Below are positions 9,741 to 19,696 of a DNA stretch of 64,000 bases, piece after piece. The translations under genes were made by a program, and so were the position numbers. How positions within the stretch are numbered: the stretch's first letter is position 1; each line of letters starts with the position of its first letter. The DNA is from Rhodanobacteraceae bacterium (GTDB taxonomy: Bacteria > Pseudomonadota > Gammaproteobacteria > Xanthomonadales > Ahniellaceae). The stretch lies in assembly GCA_016708465.1 (NCBI GenBank), contig JADJFT010000009.1, positions 1-64,000 on the forward strand, written 5' to 3'. The notes beneath the pieces were generated by a model. It was not told the origin of the DNA. It made no database searches and saw nothing but the letters and a program-made list of their open reading frames with translations.

Positions 9741-10652
9741 ATGGTAGCGACTCGCACGACCAGTCCGAATGATGCTCTGATCCGCTCGGTGCTGGAGCAG
9801 CTCTGGTCCGAGCAGGGCCTGTCAAAAAACACGTTGTCGTCGTATCGCGCTGACCTGCTTGCGGCCGATCGCCTTCTCGCTTTGCGCGGACGAATGCTGA
9901 TCGACGCGCGCCGCGAGGACTTGTTCGCGGTGCTGGCCGAGCGCAGCCGCGAAGGTATTTCGGCGCGCAGCAGTGCGCGCATGTTGTCGTCGCTACGCCT
10001 GTTTTTCCGGCACCTGCTCCGCTGCGGGCGCGTTGCGATCGATCCTACCGCCCTGATCGATGCACCAAAGTTACCGAAACCACTGCCGAAATCACTTGGG
10101 GAATCGGAAATCGACGCGCTGATTGCGGCGCCAGATGTCGAAGCACCGCTCGGCCTGCGCGACCGCGCCATGGTTGAATTGATGTATGCGACGGGCTTGC
10201 GCGTCACCGAACTGGTGACGCTCGCGACCGAACAAGTGAACTTGCGGCAGGGCGCGCTGCGAGTGCGCGGTAAGGGCGGCAAGGACCGTTTGGTTCCGAT
10301 TGGCGAAGTGGCGATCGACTGGCTAACCCGATACGTCGCCGAATCGCGCCCGCTGCTGCTGAAGGGCAGAAACAGCAAAATCCTGTTTGTGACCGGGCGC
10401 GCAACGGCGCTGTCTCGCAAGACGTTCTGGGTGATCGTCAAAAAACTCGCGGCCCGTGCGGGCATCCACCGCCCGATTTCCCCGCATGGCTTGCGCCACG
10501 CCTTCGCGACCCATCTGCTGAACCACGGTGCCGACCTGCGCGCTTTGCAGATGCTGCTCGGCCACAGCAGCCTGTCCACCACCCAGATTTACACCTTGGT
10601 CGCGCGCGAAGGCCTTAAGCGAATTCATGCCGAGCACCATCCGCGGGCCTGA
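9741..10652 (+). CDS. xerD: Site-specific tyrosine recombinase XerD
   Basis: A 303-residue tyrosine recombinase that with XerC resolves chromosome dimers at dif under FtsK control. Catalytic residues are all present: R154 (TGLRV), the Lys beta-hairpin GKGGKDR (178/181), H249 and R252 (HGLRH), H275 (LLGHSS) and nucleophile Y284 (QIYT). An amino-terminal SAM-like core-binding domain covers about residues 10-100. The size and the neighbouring dsbC fit chromosomal XerD, not a phage integrase. Confidence 0.95.
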   Translation: MVATRTTSPNDALIRSVLEQLWSEQGLSKNTLSSYRADLLAADRLLALRGRMLIDARREDLFAVLAERSREGISARSSARMLSSLRLFFRHLLRCGRVAIDPTALIDAPKLPKPLPKSLGESEIDALIAAPDVEAPLGLRDRAMVELMYATGLRVTELVTLATEQVNLRQGALRVRGKGGKDRLVPIGEVAIDWLTRYVAESRPLLLKGRNSKILFVTGRATALSRKTFWVIVKKLAARAGIHRPISPHGLRHAFATHLLNHGADLRALQMLLGHSSLSTTQIYTLVAREGLKRIHAEHHPRA

Positions 10653-10770
10653 GATTGGCCGTGACCGCCACCTCTGCAACAATGTCGGCTCCGCCGTGAA
10701 CTTTCCGCGCGAGCATCGGTCTACAACCGGTGCCGCAGCAGACGGCGTCCCACCCACAAGGAATTCCCCG

Positions 10771-11493
10771 ATGCTCAAGCGTGTCATCTTCTCGTTGGCT
10801 ATCGTCGCCAGCGCCACGGTTCAGGCCGATGCCACCAGCGAAGCCAAGGTCCGCGAAGCGATCAAGGCGCTGGTACCAAGCGCCCAGATCGATTCGATCG
10901 GCGAGTCCAAGCTCGCTGGATTTTATGAAGTAACTTTGTCTGGTCAGGTGCTGTACGTCAGCGCCGACGGCAAATATCTCGTCCAAGGCATGGTCTACGA
11001 CATCGCCAACAAGCGCGACCTGACTGAGGAAAAGAAGTCGGTCATGCGCAAGGCGGCGTTGGCCGGCGTGCCGAAGGAGCGCATGATCTCGTTCCCGGCG
11101 AAGAGCGAAAAGCACCGCGTCACCGTGTTCACGGATATCGACTGTGGTTATTGCCGCAAGTTGCACCAGCAAATCGCCGAATACAACAACCTCGGCATCA
11201 GCGTTGATTATCTGTTCTTCCCGCGTTCGGGGCCGAACACGCCCTCATTCGACAAGGCGGTCACCGTCTGGTGCTCGGCCGACAAGCAGAAGGCCTTCAC
11301 TGATGCCAAGGCCGGCGTGGAGCAGGAAAAGAAAGCCTGTGACAACCCGGTCGCCGATGATTTCGCGCTCGGCCAGAAGCTCGGCGTAAACGGTACGCCG
11401 ATGATCGTCGCCGCCGATGGCTCGCAGATCGGCGGCTACGTCGCGCCGGCGCAGATGCTGGAACGCCTTGTTGTGATTGACGCCACCAAGTAA
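10771..11493 (+). CDS. dsbC: Periplasmic thiol:disulfide isomerase DsbC
   Basis: A 240-residue DsbC homologue that reshuffles wrong disulfides in periplasmic proteins. It has a signal peptide (about residues 1-19, cleavage after VQA), an N-terminal dimerisation domain, and a thioredoxin-fold domain with the active site CGYC at residues 125-128. A second Cys pair lies in VWCSAD and KKACDN. The GTPMI cis-proline loop is present. It follows xerD by about 120 bp and is closed by a strong intrinsic terminator. It probably supports folding of T2SS cargo. Confidence 0.94.
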   Translation: MLKRVIFSLAIVASATVQADATSEAKVREAIKALVPSAQIDSIGESKLAGFYEVTLSGQVLYVSADGKYLVQGMVYDIANKRDLTEEKKSVMRKAALAGVPKERMISFPAKSEKHRVTVFTDIDCGYCRKLHQQIAEYNNLGISVDYLFFPRSGPNTPSFDKAVTVWCSADKQKAFTDAKAGVEQEKKACDNPVADDFALGQKLGVNGTPMIVAADGSQIGGYVAPAQMLERLVVIDATK

Positions 11494-11520
11494 ACAGCCG
11501 TCCTGGACCACAGGCCTGCC

Positions 11521-11549
11521 GACGCCGCCCCCGGGCGGCGTCATTTTTT
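11521..11549 (+). terminator. Rho-independent terminator after dsbC
   Basis: A 10-bp GC stem, GACGCCGCCC pairing with GGGCGGCGTC around a two-base loop, followed by A and six T residues. It lies 27 bp after the dsbC stop and before purL on the same strand, so purL is expected to have its own promoter within about 75 bp. Confidence 0.85.
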
Positions 11550-11622
11550 CCGCCGACCCACTGCTGCCGGCGCTTCCGGACGATCGGCTATCCTTGCCGC
11601 CCATTTTTCAGGTGTTCCCGCG

Positions 11623-14600
11623 ATGATGCTGCTCGACGGCCGCGAAATTCTGTCCGCGTTCCGCCGCGACCGCTTGAACGAGCGCATCGGCGCCGCTGGC
11701 GATCCGGTGCGGGTGACCGCGGCCGGGATCGTGTACGCGCTCGGCGGTGCCGATCCCGCCGCGACCGATCGTTTCGCTCCATTACTCGATGCGCTGGGCT
11801 CGGCGGCAGTGCTCAGCGTCGACGACGTGCTCGTGCTGCCACGCCTTGGCACCATTTCACCTTGGGCGAGCAAGGCCACAGATATTGTGCGCGGCGCTGG
11901 CCTGACGCTGGATCGGGTCGAACGCGGTATGCGTTATCGCGTCGAAGGTCTGTCACTGCTGGATGGCGTGGCGCGAATGCGCGTGCTGAAAGCGCTGCAT
12001 GATCCGATGACGCAATCGCTGTTCCGCGATGCCGATGCGGTAGCGGCATTGTTCCGCCATGAATCGGCGCGGCCGTTGGCACGCATCGATCTCGCCGGCG
12101 GTGCAGTTGCCGCACTGGTCACCGCGAATGCCGAACTCGGGCTCGCACTCAGTGGTGATGAAATCGACTATCTGGCCGATGCCTATGGCCGCCTCGGTCG
12201 CGACCCGAGCGACGCTGAGTTGATGATGTTTGCGCAGGCGAACTCGGAACACTGTCGCCACAAGGTGTTCAACGCGACTTGGCGTATCGACGGCGACATG
12301 CAGGCGAAGTCGCTGTTCCAGATGATCAAGCACACCCATGCGACGACGCCGGCGAACACCTTGTCGGCGTATCACGACAATGCTGCGGTGATCGCGAATG
12401 GCATGGCTGAGCGCATGCAGGCTGATCCGACCACGCAGCGCTGGCGTGCGCTCAGCGAGGACACCGCGTTCGCGATCAAATGCGAGACACACAATCATCC
12501 AACCGCAATATCGCCATTTCCAGGCGCGAGCACCGGCGCTGGTGGCGAGATTCGCGACGAAGGCGCAACTGGTCGCGGCGCGAAACCAAAGGCCGGCTTG
12601 ACCGGATTTAGCGTGTCACACATGCGTATCCCCGGTGCGACAGCAGCATGGGAAAATGCACGCGCCACGCCACCGCGAATGGCCAGTGCCTTCGAGATCA
12701 TGCGCGATGGGCCGCTGGGCGGTGCCGCGTTCAACAACGAATTCGGGCGCCCGGCCTTGCTCGGGTACTTTCGCAGCTTCGAACATCCTGAGCATGCGAC
12801 GCTGACCCGTGGCTACGACAAGCCGATCATGCTGGCGGGCGGCCTTGCCGGCATGAAGGCCGATCACGTTCAAAAGCTGCGGCTGCAAGACGGCGACGCA
12901 ATCATCGTGCTCGGCGGTCCGGCGATGTTGATCGGCCTCGGTGGCGGTGCCGCGTCATCGGTCGCATCGGGCACGTCGAGCGAGGCGCTCGACTTCGCAT
13001 CGGTGCAACGCGACAACCCGGAGATGGAGCGCCGCTGTCAGGAAGTCATTGATCGCTGCTGGTCGATGAGCGAGGCCAATCCGATCGTCAGCATCCACGA
13101 CGTTGGCGCCGGCGGTTTGTCGAATGCGATTCCCGAACTGCTGAACGACTCGGAAGTGGGTGGTCGTATCGATCTTCGCAAGATCCCGAGCGATGAGCCT
13201 GGCCTGAGCCCGATGCAGATCTGGTGCAACGAGGCGCAGGAGCGCTATGTGCTGGGCGTGCGGCCACAGCGACTTGCCGAGTTCGAGGCGATTTGTCGCC
13301 GCGAACGCTGCATCCACGCGGTCGTCGGCCACGCCATTAGCGCGCGTCATCTAACCGTGCATGACCCATTGCTCGGGCTGGCGCCGGTTGATTTGCCGCT
13401 GGACGTGTTGTTCGGCAAAGCGCCGAAGATGCACCGCGATAGCCGTCGTGTCGCGCCGAAGTTGAGTTCGCTGGATCTCACGGCGGTGACGTTGAACGAG
13501 GCGATTCGACGAGTGCTCGCGCATCCATCGGTTGCCAGCAAAAGTTTCCTCGTGACCATCGGTGATCGCTCGGTCGGCGGCTTGTGTGCGCGTGACTCGA
13601 TGGTCGGGCCATACCAAGTGCCGGTGGCCGATGCTGCTCTGACCTTGCTCGACTTCACTGGCTATGCCGGTGAGGCGATGGCGATCGGCGAACGCACACC
13701 GCTGGCCTTGATCAATGCCGCCGCATCCGCCCGCATGGCCGTCGGCGAAGCGCTGACGAACCTGTTGTCGGCGCCGATTGCGCATCTCGACGAGATCAAG
13801 CTGTCGGCGAACTGGATGGCGGCGGTCGGACATCCGGGTGAGGACGCTGCGCTGTTCGACGCGGTTCGAGCAATCGGCATGGACCTCTGTCCGGCACTGT
13901 CGTTATCGATCCCGGTCGGCAAGGATTCGCTGTCGATACAGGCACAGTTCCACGATGGCGAGTGCGAGCAGCGCGTGGTCGCGCCGGTGTCACTGATCAT
14001 CTCGGCGTTTGCCCGTGTCCGCGACGTGCGCGCCGCATTGACGCCTGAGCTGCGTCACGATATCGGCACCAGCACAATCTGGTTGCTTGATCTCGCCGCC
14101 GGTCAGGCTCGCCTCGGCGGATCGATCCTGGCGCAATGTTTCAACCAACTCGGCGATGTTTCGCCCGATCTCGATGACGCCGCGCTATTCCGCCGCTTCT
14201 TCGACGCGCTCGCCGATCTGCGCCCGCTCATGCGCGCTTGGCATGACCGCTCTGACGGTGGTGCATTTGCGGCTTTGTGCGAGATGGCGTTCGCGAGCCG
14301 TTGCGGCCTCGATATCGCGCTACGGCAAGATCCCCTGGCCGAGTTGTTCAACGAAGAGCTGGGCGTATTCGTGCAGGTTGCTGATGCGGACCGCGCGACA
14401 TTTGAATCGGTCTTGGCCAAGCACGACCTTGCATCGATCGCGCATCCGTTGGCGACGCCGTGCGCCGAACCGAGGATTCGCCTAGCTCAGCGCGACACGG
14501 TTCTCGCCGAATATGCGCTCACCGACTTGCTCGCGATCTGGCATTCGGTCAGTCATGCCATGCAACAGCGCCGCGATGATCCAGGCTGCGCCGATGAGGA

Positions 14601-15459
14601 GCGAAACTCGGTCCTGACCGGTGCGCATGCGTTGTCGGTTCGCGTGCCGTTCGATGCCGAACAGGACGTCGCCGCGCCGTACATCAGCACCGGTGCTCGA
14701 CCAAAAGTCGCGATCCTGCGCGAGCAGGGCGTGAACTCGGAAGTCGAGATGGCTGCAGCATTCACCCGCGCTGGCTTCGATTGCTACGACGTACACATGA
14801 CCGATTTGATTGACGGTCGCGACCGACTCGCGAACTACCACGGCCTCGCCGCATGCGGAGGCTTCAGCTACGGCGATGTGCTCGGTGCTGGACGCGGCTG
14901 GGCTTCGTCGATTCTGTATCACGGTGATCTCGCGGCGCAGTTTGGCGCCTTTTTCGCCGACACCGGCAAGTTTGCGCTCGGTGTCTGCAACGGTTGCCAG
15001 ATGTTTGCGTCGATCAAGCAACTGGTGCCGGGCGCCGAGCACTGGCCACGGTTTCGGCGCAATCGGTCGGAACAGTTCGAAGGTCGCGCCAGTGCCGTCG
15101 AAGTGCTCGAGTCGCCGTCGATTTTGTTCGCCGGCATGGTTGGCACGCGCGCACCGATTGCGGTGGCGCATGGTGAGGGCCGTGCCGAATTCGATGCCCC
15201 AGAACATGCCCAGCGTGCGCTCGCTGCGATGCGTTTCGTCGATGGCCAAGGCGTCGCGACGGAATGCTATCCGGCGAATCCGAATGGATCACCCGGCGGT
15301 GCGACGGCATTCACCATTGCCGATGGCCGTGTCACGATTATGATGCCGCACCCGGAACGCGTGCAGCGTGCCGCCCAGATGAGTTGGGCGCCACCTTCAT
15401 TTGGCGAAGCGAGTCCCTGGTTGCGCATGTTCCGCAATGCGCGGGTTTGGTTGGGCTGA
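11623..15459 (+). CDS. purL: Phosphoribosylformylglycinamidine synthase (large, single-chain)
   Basis: A 1278-residue FGAM synthase, the fourth step of de novo purine synthesis, converting FGAR, glutamine and ATP to FGAM. It is the fused gammaproteobacterial type: an N-terminal PurS-like region, a linker, two AIRS-like ATP-binding halves (NSEHCRHKVFN, FAIKCETHNHPTAISPFPG, and VGKDSLS in the second half) and a C-terminal glutamine amidotransferase. The latter has the nucleophile Cys at about residue 1122 (GVCNGCQM) and the late PHPERV block. The frame is unbroken over 3.8 kb. Length is close to the usual 1290. Confidence 0.97.
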   Translation: MMLLDGREILSAFRRDRLNERIGAAGDPVRVTAAGIVYALGGADPAATDRFAPLLDALGSAAVLSVDDVLVLPRLGTISPWASKATDIVRGAGLTLDRVERGMRYRVEGLSLLDGVARMRVLKALHDPMTQSLFRDADAVAALFRHESARPLARIDLAGGAVAALVTANAELGLALSGDEIDYLADAYGRLGRDPSDAELMMFAQANSEHCRHKVFNATWRIDGDMQAKSLFQMIKHTHATTPANTLSAYHDNAAVIANGMAERMQADPTTQRWRALSEDTAFAIKCETHNHPTAISPFPGASTGAGGEIRDEGATGRGAKPKAGLTGFSVSHMRIPGATAAWENARATPPRMASAFEIMRDGPLGGAAFNNEFGRPALLGYFRSFEHPEHATLTRGYDKPIMLAGGLAGMKADHVQKLRLQDGDAIIVLGGPAMLIGLGGGAASSVASGTSSEALDFASVQRDNPEMERRCQEVIDRCWSMSEANPIVSIHDVGAGGLSNAIPELLNDSEVGGRIDLRKIPSDEPGLSPMQIWCNEAQERYVLGVRPQRLAEFEAICRRERCIHAVVGHAISARHLTVHDPLLGLAPVDLPLDVLFGKAPKMHRDSRRVAPKLSSLDLTAVTLNEAIRRVLAHPSVASKSFLVTIGDRSVGGLCARDSMVGPYQVPVADAALTLLDFTGYAGEAMAIGERTPLALINAAASARMAVGEALTNLLSAPIAHLDEIKLSANWMAAVGHPGEDAALFDAVRAIGMDLCPALSLSIPVGKDSLSIQAQFHDGECEQRVVAPVSLIISAFARVRDVRAALTPELRHDIGTSTIWLLDLAAGQARLGGSILAQCFNQLGDVSPDLDDAALFRRFFDALADLRPLMRAWHDRSDGGAFAALCEMAFASRCGLDIALRQDPLAELFNEELGVFVQVADADRATFESVLAKHDLASIAHPLATPCAEPRIRLAQRDTVLAEYALTDLLAIWHSVSHAMQQRRDDPGCADEERNSVLTGAHALSVRVPFDAEQDVAAPYISTGARPKVAILREQGVNSEVEMAAAFTRAGFDCYDVHMTDLIDGRDRLANYHGLAACGGFSYGDVLGAGRGWASSILYHGDLAAQFGAFFADTGKFALGVCNGCQMFASIKQLVPGAEHWPRFRRNRSEQFEGRASAVEVLESPSILFAGMVGTRAPIAVAHGEGRAEFDAPEHAQRALAAMRFVDGQGVATECYPANPNGSPGGATAFTIADGRVTIMMPHPERVQRAAQMSWAPPSFGEASPWLRMFRNARVWLG

Positions 15460-15463
15460 TGGC

Positions 15464-16240
15464 ATGAATGAGCAAGATTCGATCGAACAGGCAACCACCG
15501 AGGACGCGGCGCGTTCAATTCGGCTCGGCACCTTTTTCGCGGTGGCGGTGGCGTGGCTCGCATTCTCGTTCGCGATCTGGTTCGCACTGCGCACGCTGAT
15601 CGTGTTCCCGGTTATCCGCGCCACGAACGCGCTGTTAACGGCGTGGATGCCCGAATTGTTCCAAGCGGCGACGCAGTCTTACCAACAAGTGAAGTTGTCG
15701 CTGTATGCAAGCACGCATGCGCTGGGCGGGTTGCCGGATTCCCAGTTCATCGTCGACATCAGCTTCGATGCATTGAAATTTTGCTACGGCCTGCCGATCT
15801 ATGTGGGCCTGACTGCTGCGACGGCGCTGTGGAGCGACCGTTACTGGCCAAAAATCCTGCTCGGCCTGCTGCTGCTCCCGATCACTCAGGTGTTCGCGCT
15901 GGTCGGTAATGCGCTCAAGGTTGCCGGTTTCGAAATGGTGTCAGCGGCATCCACTGGATTGGTCGACGCCGGGGTTGCACCTGCGGTTGCCCAGCAAGTT
16001 GCGTTGGCGGCGAACAACGACACCGTCGCGATCTTGTCGTCGCATTGGATGAACCTCGAACTGATCGCTATCTGGTCGCAGTTCGGAATCCTGATCGTGC
16101 CGGTGCTGGCGCCGGTCGCGCTTTGGATCGCCTTGAATGGTACGTTCCTGCGTGCGCTGCAGGGCAGCGCCCTGGTCGAGCCGGAACCGGTGTCCGGTCA
16201 GAATGGTCCAACGCAGTCTCCACCTCCGAGTTCGCCATGA
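15464..16240 (+). CDS. Multi-pass inner-membrane protein upstream of the T2SS operon, possibly exosortase-associated-like
   Basis: A 258-residue protein with about four hydrophobic segments (near residues 20-45, 105-125, 130-155 and 210-235) and a short Pro/Gln-rich tail. The start ATG 15464 lies 5 bases after the purL stop, and its stop overlaps the gspE ATG (ATGA), so it is translationally coupled to gspE. The FCYGLPIYVGLT and WSQFGILIVPVLAPVALW segments remind me of membrane proteins found beside exosortase H, but this is from memory and weak. No exosortase or sorting-signal protein is visible in the window. Function unknown. Confidence 0.6.
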   Translation: MNEQDSIEQATTEDAARSIRLGTFFAVAVAWLAFSFAIWFALRTLIVFPVIRATNALLTAWMPELFQAATQSYQQVKLSLYASTHALGGLPDSQFIVDISFDALKFCYGLPIYVGLTAATALWSDRYWPKILLGLLLLPITQVFALVGNALKVAGFEMVSAASTGLVDAGVAPAVAQQVALAANNDTVAILSSHWMNLELIAIWSQFGILIVPVLAPVALWIALNGTFLRALQGSALVEPEPVSGQNGPTQSPPPSSP

Positions 16241-17979
16241 CCGACATCGACACCGATACCGCTGTGCCGGAAGCGCCTGTCGCCGCCGAGCCGAGTTTTG
16301 ACGAGCGCATCAGTGCGCAGATGATCGCCCGTGGCCGCCTCAAGGAAGCCGATCTCGGCCGCGCCCGCCGCCTGCACGAAGAAAATCCGGACGGCGACTT
16401 CATTTCGCTGATGACGCGCCTCGGTCTGGTCTCCGAGCGCGATGCCGCTGAAGCCCTGGCCGAAGTGATGAAGTTGCCGCTGCTCTCGGCCAAGGAATGC
16501 CCGGACGCGCCGCCAGCGAACGTGCAGGTATCGACGCGCTTTTTGAAGCAGTATCACGTTGTACCGATCGGCGAGGACGAGACGCACGTCAGCCTGCTGG
16601 TGGCCGAACCGCAGGACCCGTATCCGGCCGAGGCGATGCAGCTCGCGACCGGCAAGGAGGTGCAAGTGCGCGTCGGTCTGCGTTCCGAGATCGACGACTT
16701 GATCGAGCGCTACTACGGCTCAGGCAGGTCGGCGATGGGCGCCATCGTCGAAAACCTGTCGGACGATGCGACGCGTTCCGAAGATGATGTCGAGCACCTG
16801 CGCGACCTCGCCTCGGAAGCGCCGGTCATCCGTCTCGTCAATTTGGTGATTCAGCGCGCGGTCGAGGCGCGTGCTTCGGACATCCACATCGAACCGTTCG
16901 AGAACCGCTTGAAGGTGCGCTATCGCATCGATGGCGTGCTTGAGGAAGTCGAGTCGCCACCAGCGAGTTCGACTGCCGCGGTGATATCGCGCGTCAAGAT
17001 CATGGCCAAGCTCAATATTGCCGAACGCCGCCTGCCGCAGGACGGCCGCATCATGTTGCGCGTGCAGGGTAAAGAGCTTGACTTGCGCGTCAGCACGATG
17101 CCGACCAGCTATGGCGAATCGGTGGTCATGCGTATTCTCGATCGTGAATCGGTGGTGCTCGACTTCCACAAGCTTGGCTTCACCGACCAGTTCCTGCCGC
17201 GCTTTCTGGAGGTGTTGAGCCTGCCGCACGGCATCATGCTGGTGACCGGCCCGACGGGTTCCGGCAAGACCACGACGTTGTACACCGCGCTCAGCAAGAT
17301 CAACACGCCGGACGTCAAGATCATCACAGTCGAAGATCCGGTCGAGTACCAGATCGAGGGCATCAACCAGATTCAGGCCAAACCGCAGATTGGACTCGAC
17401 TTCGCGCATGCATTGCGCTCGATCGTGCGCCAGGACCCGGACATCATCATGATTGGCGAAATGCGCGACCTGGAGACCGCCAAGATCGCGATCCAGTCGG
17501 CGCTGACCGGACATTTGGTGCTCTCGACGCTGCACACTAACAACGCCGCTGGCGGCATCACCCGACTGCTCGACATGGGTGTCGAAGACTATCTGCTGTC
17601 GTCGACCGTGAACGGCATCCTCGCGCAGCGCTTGGTGCGTCGTGTCGAGCCGACGCACGCGCAGCCTTATTTGGCAATGCCGGAAGTGGTCCAGGACTTC
17701 AAATTGGAGCAGTACACCGAAGAACGGCCCGTCCGCCTGTTCAAGCCGACGCCATCGAACCTGACGCCGACCGGCTACCTTGGCCGTACCACGATCATGG
17801 AGTTCTTGGTGATGAGCGACCCGCTGCGTCGCCTCGTGATGAAGCACGCCGACATGGGTGTGATCGAACAGGCAGCGCGCGAGCAAGGTATGCGCACGAT
17901 GTACGAGGATGGCTTGATCAAGGCGTTGTCTGGCACCACCACGCTCGAGGAAGTGATGCGTGTTTGCCAGGATTCTTGA
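16237..17979 (+). CDS. gspE: Type II secretion ATPase GspE (XpsE type)
   Basis: A 580-residue hexameric ATPase that powers pseudopilus assembly from the cytoplasm. The N1E domain (about 25-165) contacts GspL. The C-terminal ATPase has Walker A GPTGSGKTT (Lys about residue 344), Asp box EDPVEYQIEG, Walker B IIMIGEMRD and the His box LSTLHTNNAAG. The zinc tetra-cysteine insertion of many GspE proteins is absent; only two cysteines remain in the chain. I recall Xanthomonas XpsE being similar. It starts at ATG 16237, overlapping the upstream gene. It is the first gsp gene of the operon. Confidence 0.96.
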   Translation: MTDIDTDTAVPEAPVAAEPSFDERISAQMIARGRLKEADLGRARRLHEENPDGDFISLMTRLGLVSERDAAEALAEVMKLPLLSAKECPDAPPANVQVSTRFLKQYHVVPIGEDETHVSLLVAEPQDPYPAEAMQLATGKEVQVRVGLRSEIDDLIERYYGSGRSAMGAIVENLSDDATRSEDDVEHLRDLASEAPVIRLVNLVIQRAVEARASDIHIEPFENRLKVRYRIDGVLEEVESPPASSTAAVISRVKIMAKLNIAERRLPQDGRIMLRVQGKELDLRVSTMPTSYGESVVMRILDRESVVLDFHKLGFTDQFLPRFLEVLSLPHGIMLVTGPTGSGKTTTLYTALSKINTPDVKIITVEDPVEYQIEGINQIQAKPQIGLDFAHALRSIVRQDPDIIMIGEMRDLETAKIAIQSALTGHLVLSTLHTNNAAGGITRLLDMGVEDYLLSSTVNGILAQRLVRRVEPTHAQPYLAMPEVVQDFKLEQYTEERPVRLFKPTPSNLTPTGYLGRTTIMEFLVMSDPLRRLVMKHADMGVIEQAAREQGMRTMYEDGLIKALSGTTTLEEVMRVCQDS

Positions 17980-18021
17980 TCCAATGCCTGCACTCCGTTT
18001 TGAACAGTTGGACGCAGGCTG

Positions 18022-19234
18022 ATGGCACTGTTCCGCTACAAGGCGGTGGCACCGACCGGTGAGACCTTGATCGGGCAGATGGAAGCGGCGTCGCGCGACG
18101 AGGTGGTGATGCGCCTGCAGGACGGCGGCAACCTGCCAATTGAAGCGGTTGAGGCAGGCGTGGGCGGCGGCTTCAGTCTCGAACAATTGTTGCGTCGCCC
18201 AGCGATGAACCAGATTCAGATCGTGATGTTCACGCAGCAGCTCGCGACACTGCTCGGCGCCGGACAGGCGCTGGACCGCGCACTGCAGATGTTGTCCGAA
18301 CAACCCGAAAGCGAGGAAGGTCGACGCATGGTCGATCGCATCAAGGACGCCGTGCGGCGGCACCACGCTGTCCTCAGCGCTGGAGCAACAACACGGCGTG
18401 TTCTCGCGCCTGTACGTGAACATGGTGCGTGCCGGCGAAGTTTCCGGATCGCTCACCGACACGCTGAAGCGCATGGCCGAATATCTGGAACGGTCGCGTC
18501 AGTTGCAGGGTACCGTGATCAACGCCCTGATCTATCCACTGATTCTGGTGTGCATGGTGATCTTCGCGGTGATCACGCTGATGGTGTTCGTGGTGCCGAG
18601 CTTCGAGCCGATCTTCGAGGAGTTGGGCGACAAGTTACCGCTGTTGACCCAGATCGTGCTCGCGGTCGCCGGGTTTTTGGAAAGTTTCTGGTGGCTGCTG
18701 GTGGCGTCGATCATCGGCTTCATCTGGTGGATGTCGAAACAATGGGCGATGCCGGAATCCCGGACCGTGTGGGAAAATCGTCTGCTCGGTTTCGGCAAGA
18801 TCGGCGAGTTGTTGCAGAAAGTCGAGACCGCGCGCCTCGCGCGCACGCTCGGCACCCTGCTGGAAAACGGCGTGCCATTGTTGACAGCGCTCTCGATCGC
18901 AAAGAACGTGATGGGCAATACCGTGTTGGCGGCAGCGGTCGAAGTGGCCGCGCAGGACGTGAAGACCGGTTCGGGACTGGCCTTTGCGCTGGGTTCGACC
19001 AAGCGCTTCCCGAAGCTCGCGCTACAGATGATCGCGGTCGGCGAAGAAGCCGGCGAACTGGACGGCATGCTGATGAAAGTCGCCGATACCTACGACGTCG
19101 ATGTTCGCAACACCGTGGAACGATTGATCGCGGCGATGGTCCCTTTGTTGACGGCGGTGATGACGGTGATGATCGGCTTGATCATGCTTGCCATCGTCCA
19201 GCCAATCCTGACGATGAGTACTTTGGTGGAGTGA
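18022..19234 (+). CDS. gspF: Type II secretion inner-membrane platform protein GspF (one-base frameshift as sequenced)
   Basis: The polytopic platform protein of the T2SS, normally about 405 residues. The first frame begins MALFRYKAVAPTGET and reads correctly to about 18355; the second frame resumes with GTTLSSALEQQHGVFSRLY and continues to 19234. Restoring one C near 18355 (GTGCGGCGG to GTGCGCGGCGG) joins them into a normal GspF. It has two T2SSF repeats and three membrane helices (SLIYPLILVCMVIF-like, around 170-200, 220-245, and at the C-terminus). Because the rest of the operon is well conserved, this looks like a read error. If real, the secretion system would be dead. Confidence 0.92.
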
Positions 19235-19238
19235 CGAG

Positions 19239-19662
19239 ATGAAGATGCGCAGTTTCAGTAGTGCCCGGGCTCAGGGTTTCAGCTTGGTGGAAATGATCGC
19301 GGTATTGGTGCTGATCGGCATCATCATGGGCGTGGTTGCACCGAACGTGCTTGATCGTCTCGGCACCGGCAAGGTCAAAGGCGACCAAGGCCAAGCTCGC
19401 GGCAACCAGTTCGAAGATCGAAATGTATGCACTGGATGTCGGCGAACCGCCGCAGCAACTGCAGGACCTGATCAGCAAGCCCGGCAATGCTGAAGACTGG
19501 AGCGGCCCGTATGTCAAGGAATCAGACCTGAAAGACGGCTGGAATACCGTGTTCATCTATAAGGCGCCGGGCGAGCATGGCGAATTCGATCTGAGCTCAC
19601 TGGGTGCTGACAAGAAGCCGGGCGGTGACGGTAACGACCAGGATCTCGGCAACTGGGAGTAA
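19239..19662 (+). CDS. gspG: Major pseudopilin GspG (one-base frameshift as sequenced)
   Basis: Major pseudopilin, about 140 residues once corrected. The prepilin signal is QGFSLVEMIAVLVLIGIIMG: Gly before Phe for cleavage by the prepilin peptidase, and Glu at +5. The frame breaks at 19377-19379, where AAA should be AA; with the correction it continues KVKATKAKL, then EMYALDVG and the C-terminal region of the mature pilin. It starts 4 bases after gspF. The indel is at a homopolymer, typical of sequencing error. Confidence 0.92.
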
Positions 19663-19696
19663 GGCCCAGCGCTGGATTCCCGGGATCATCATCATC

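Noticed and set aside
16720..18474. 584-codon open frame on the minus strand opposite gspE-gspF
   Set aside because: High GC gives long antisense frames here; it has no family motif, and the plus strand holds a clear GspE ATPase.
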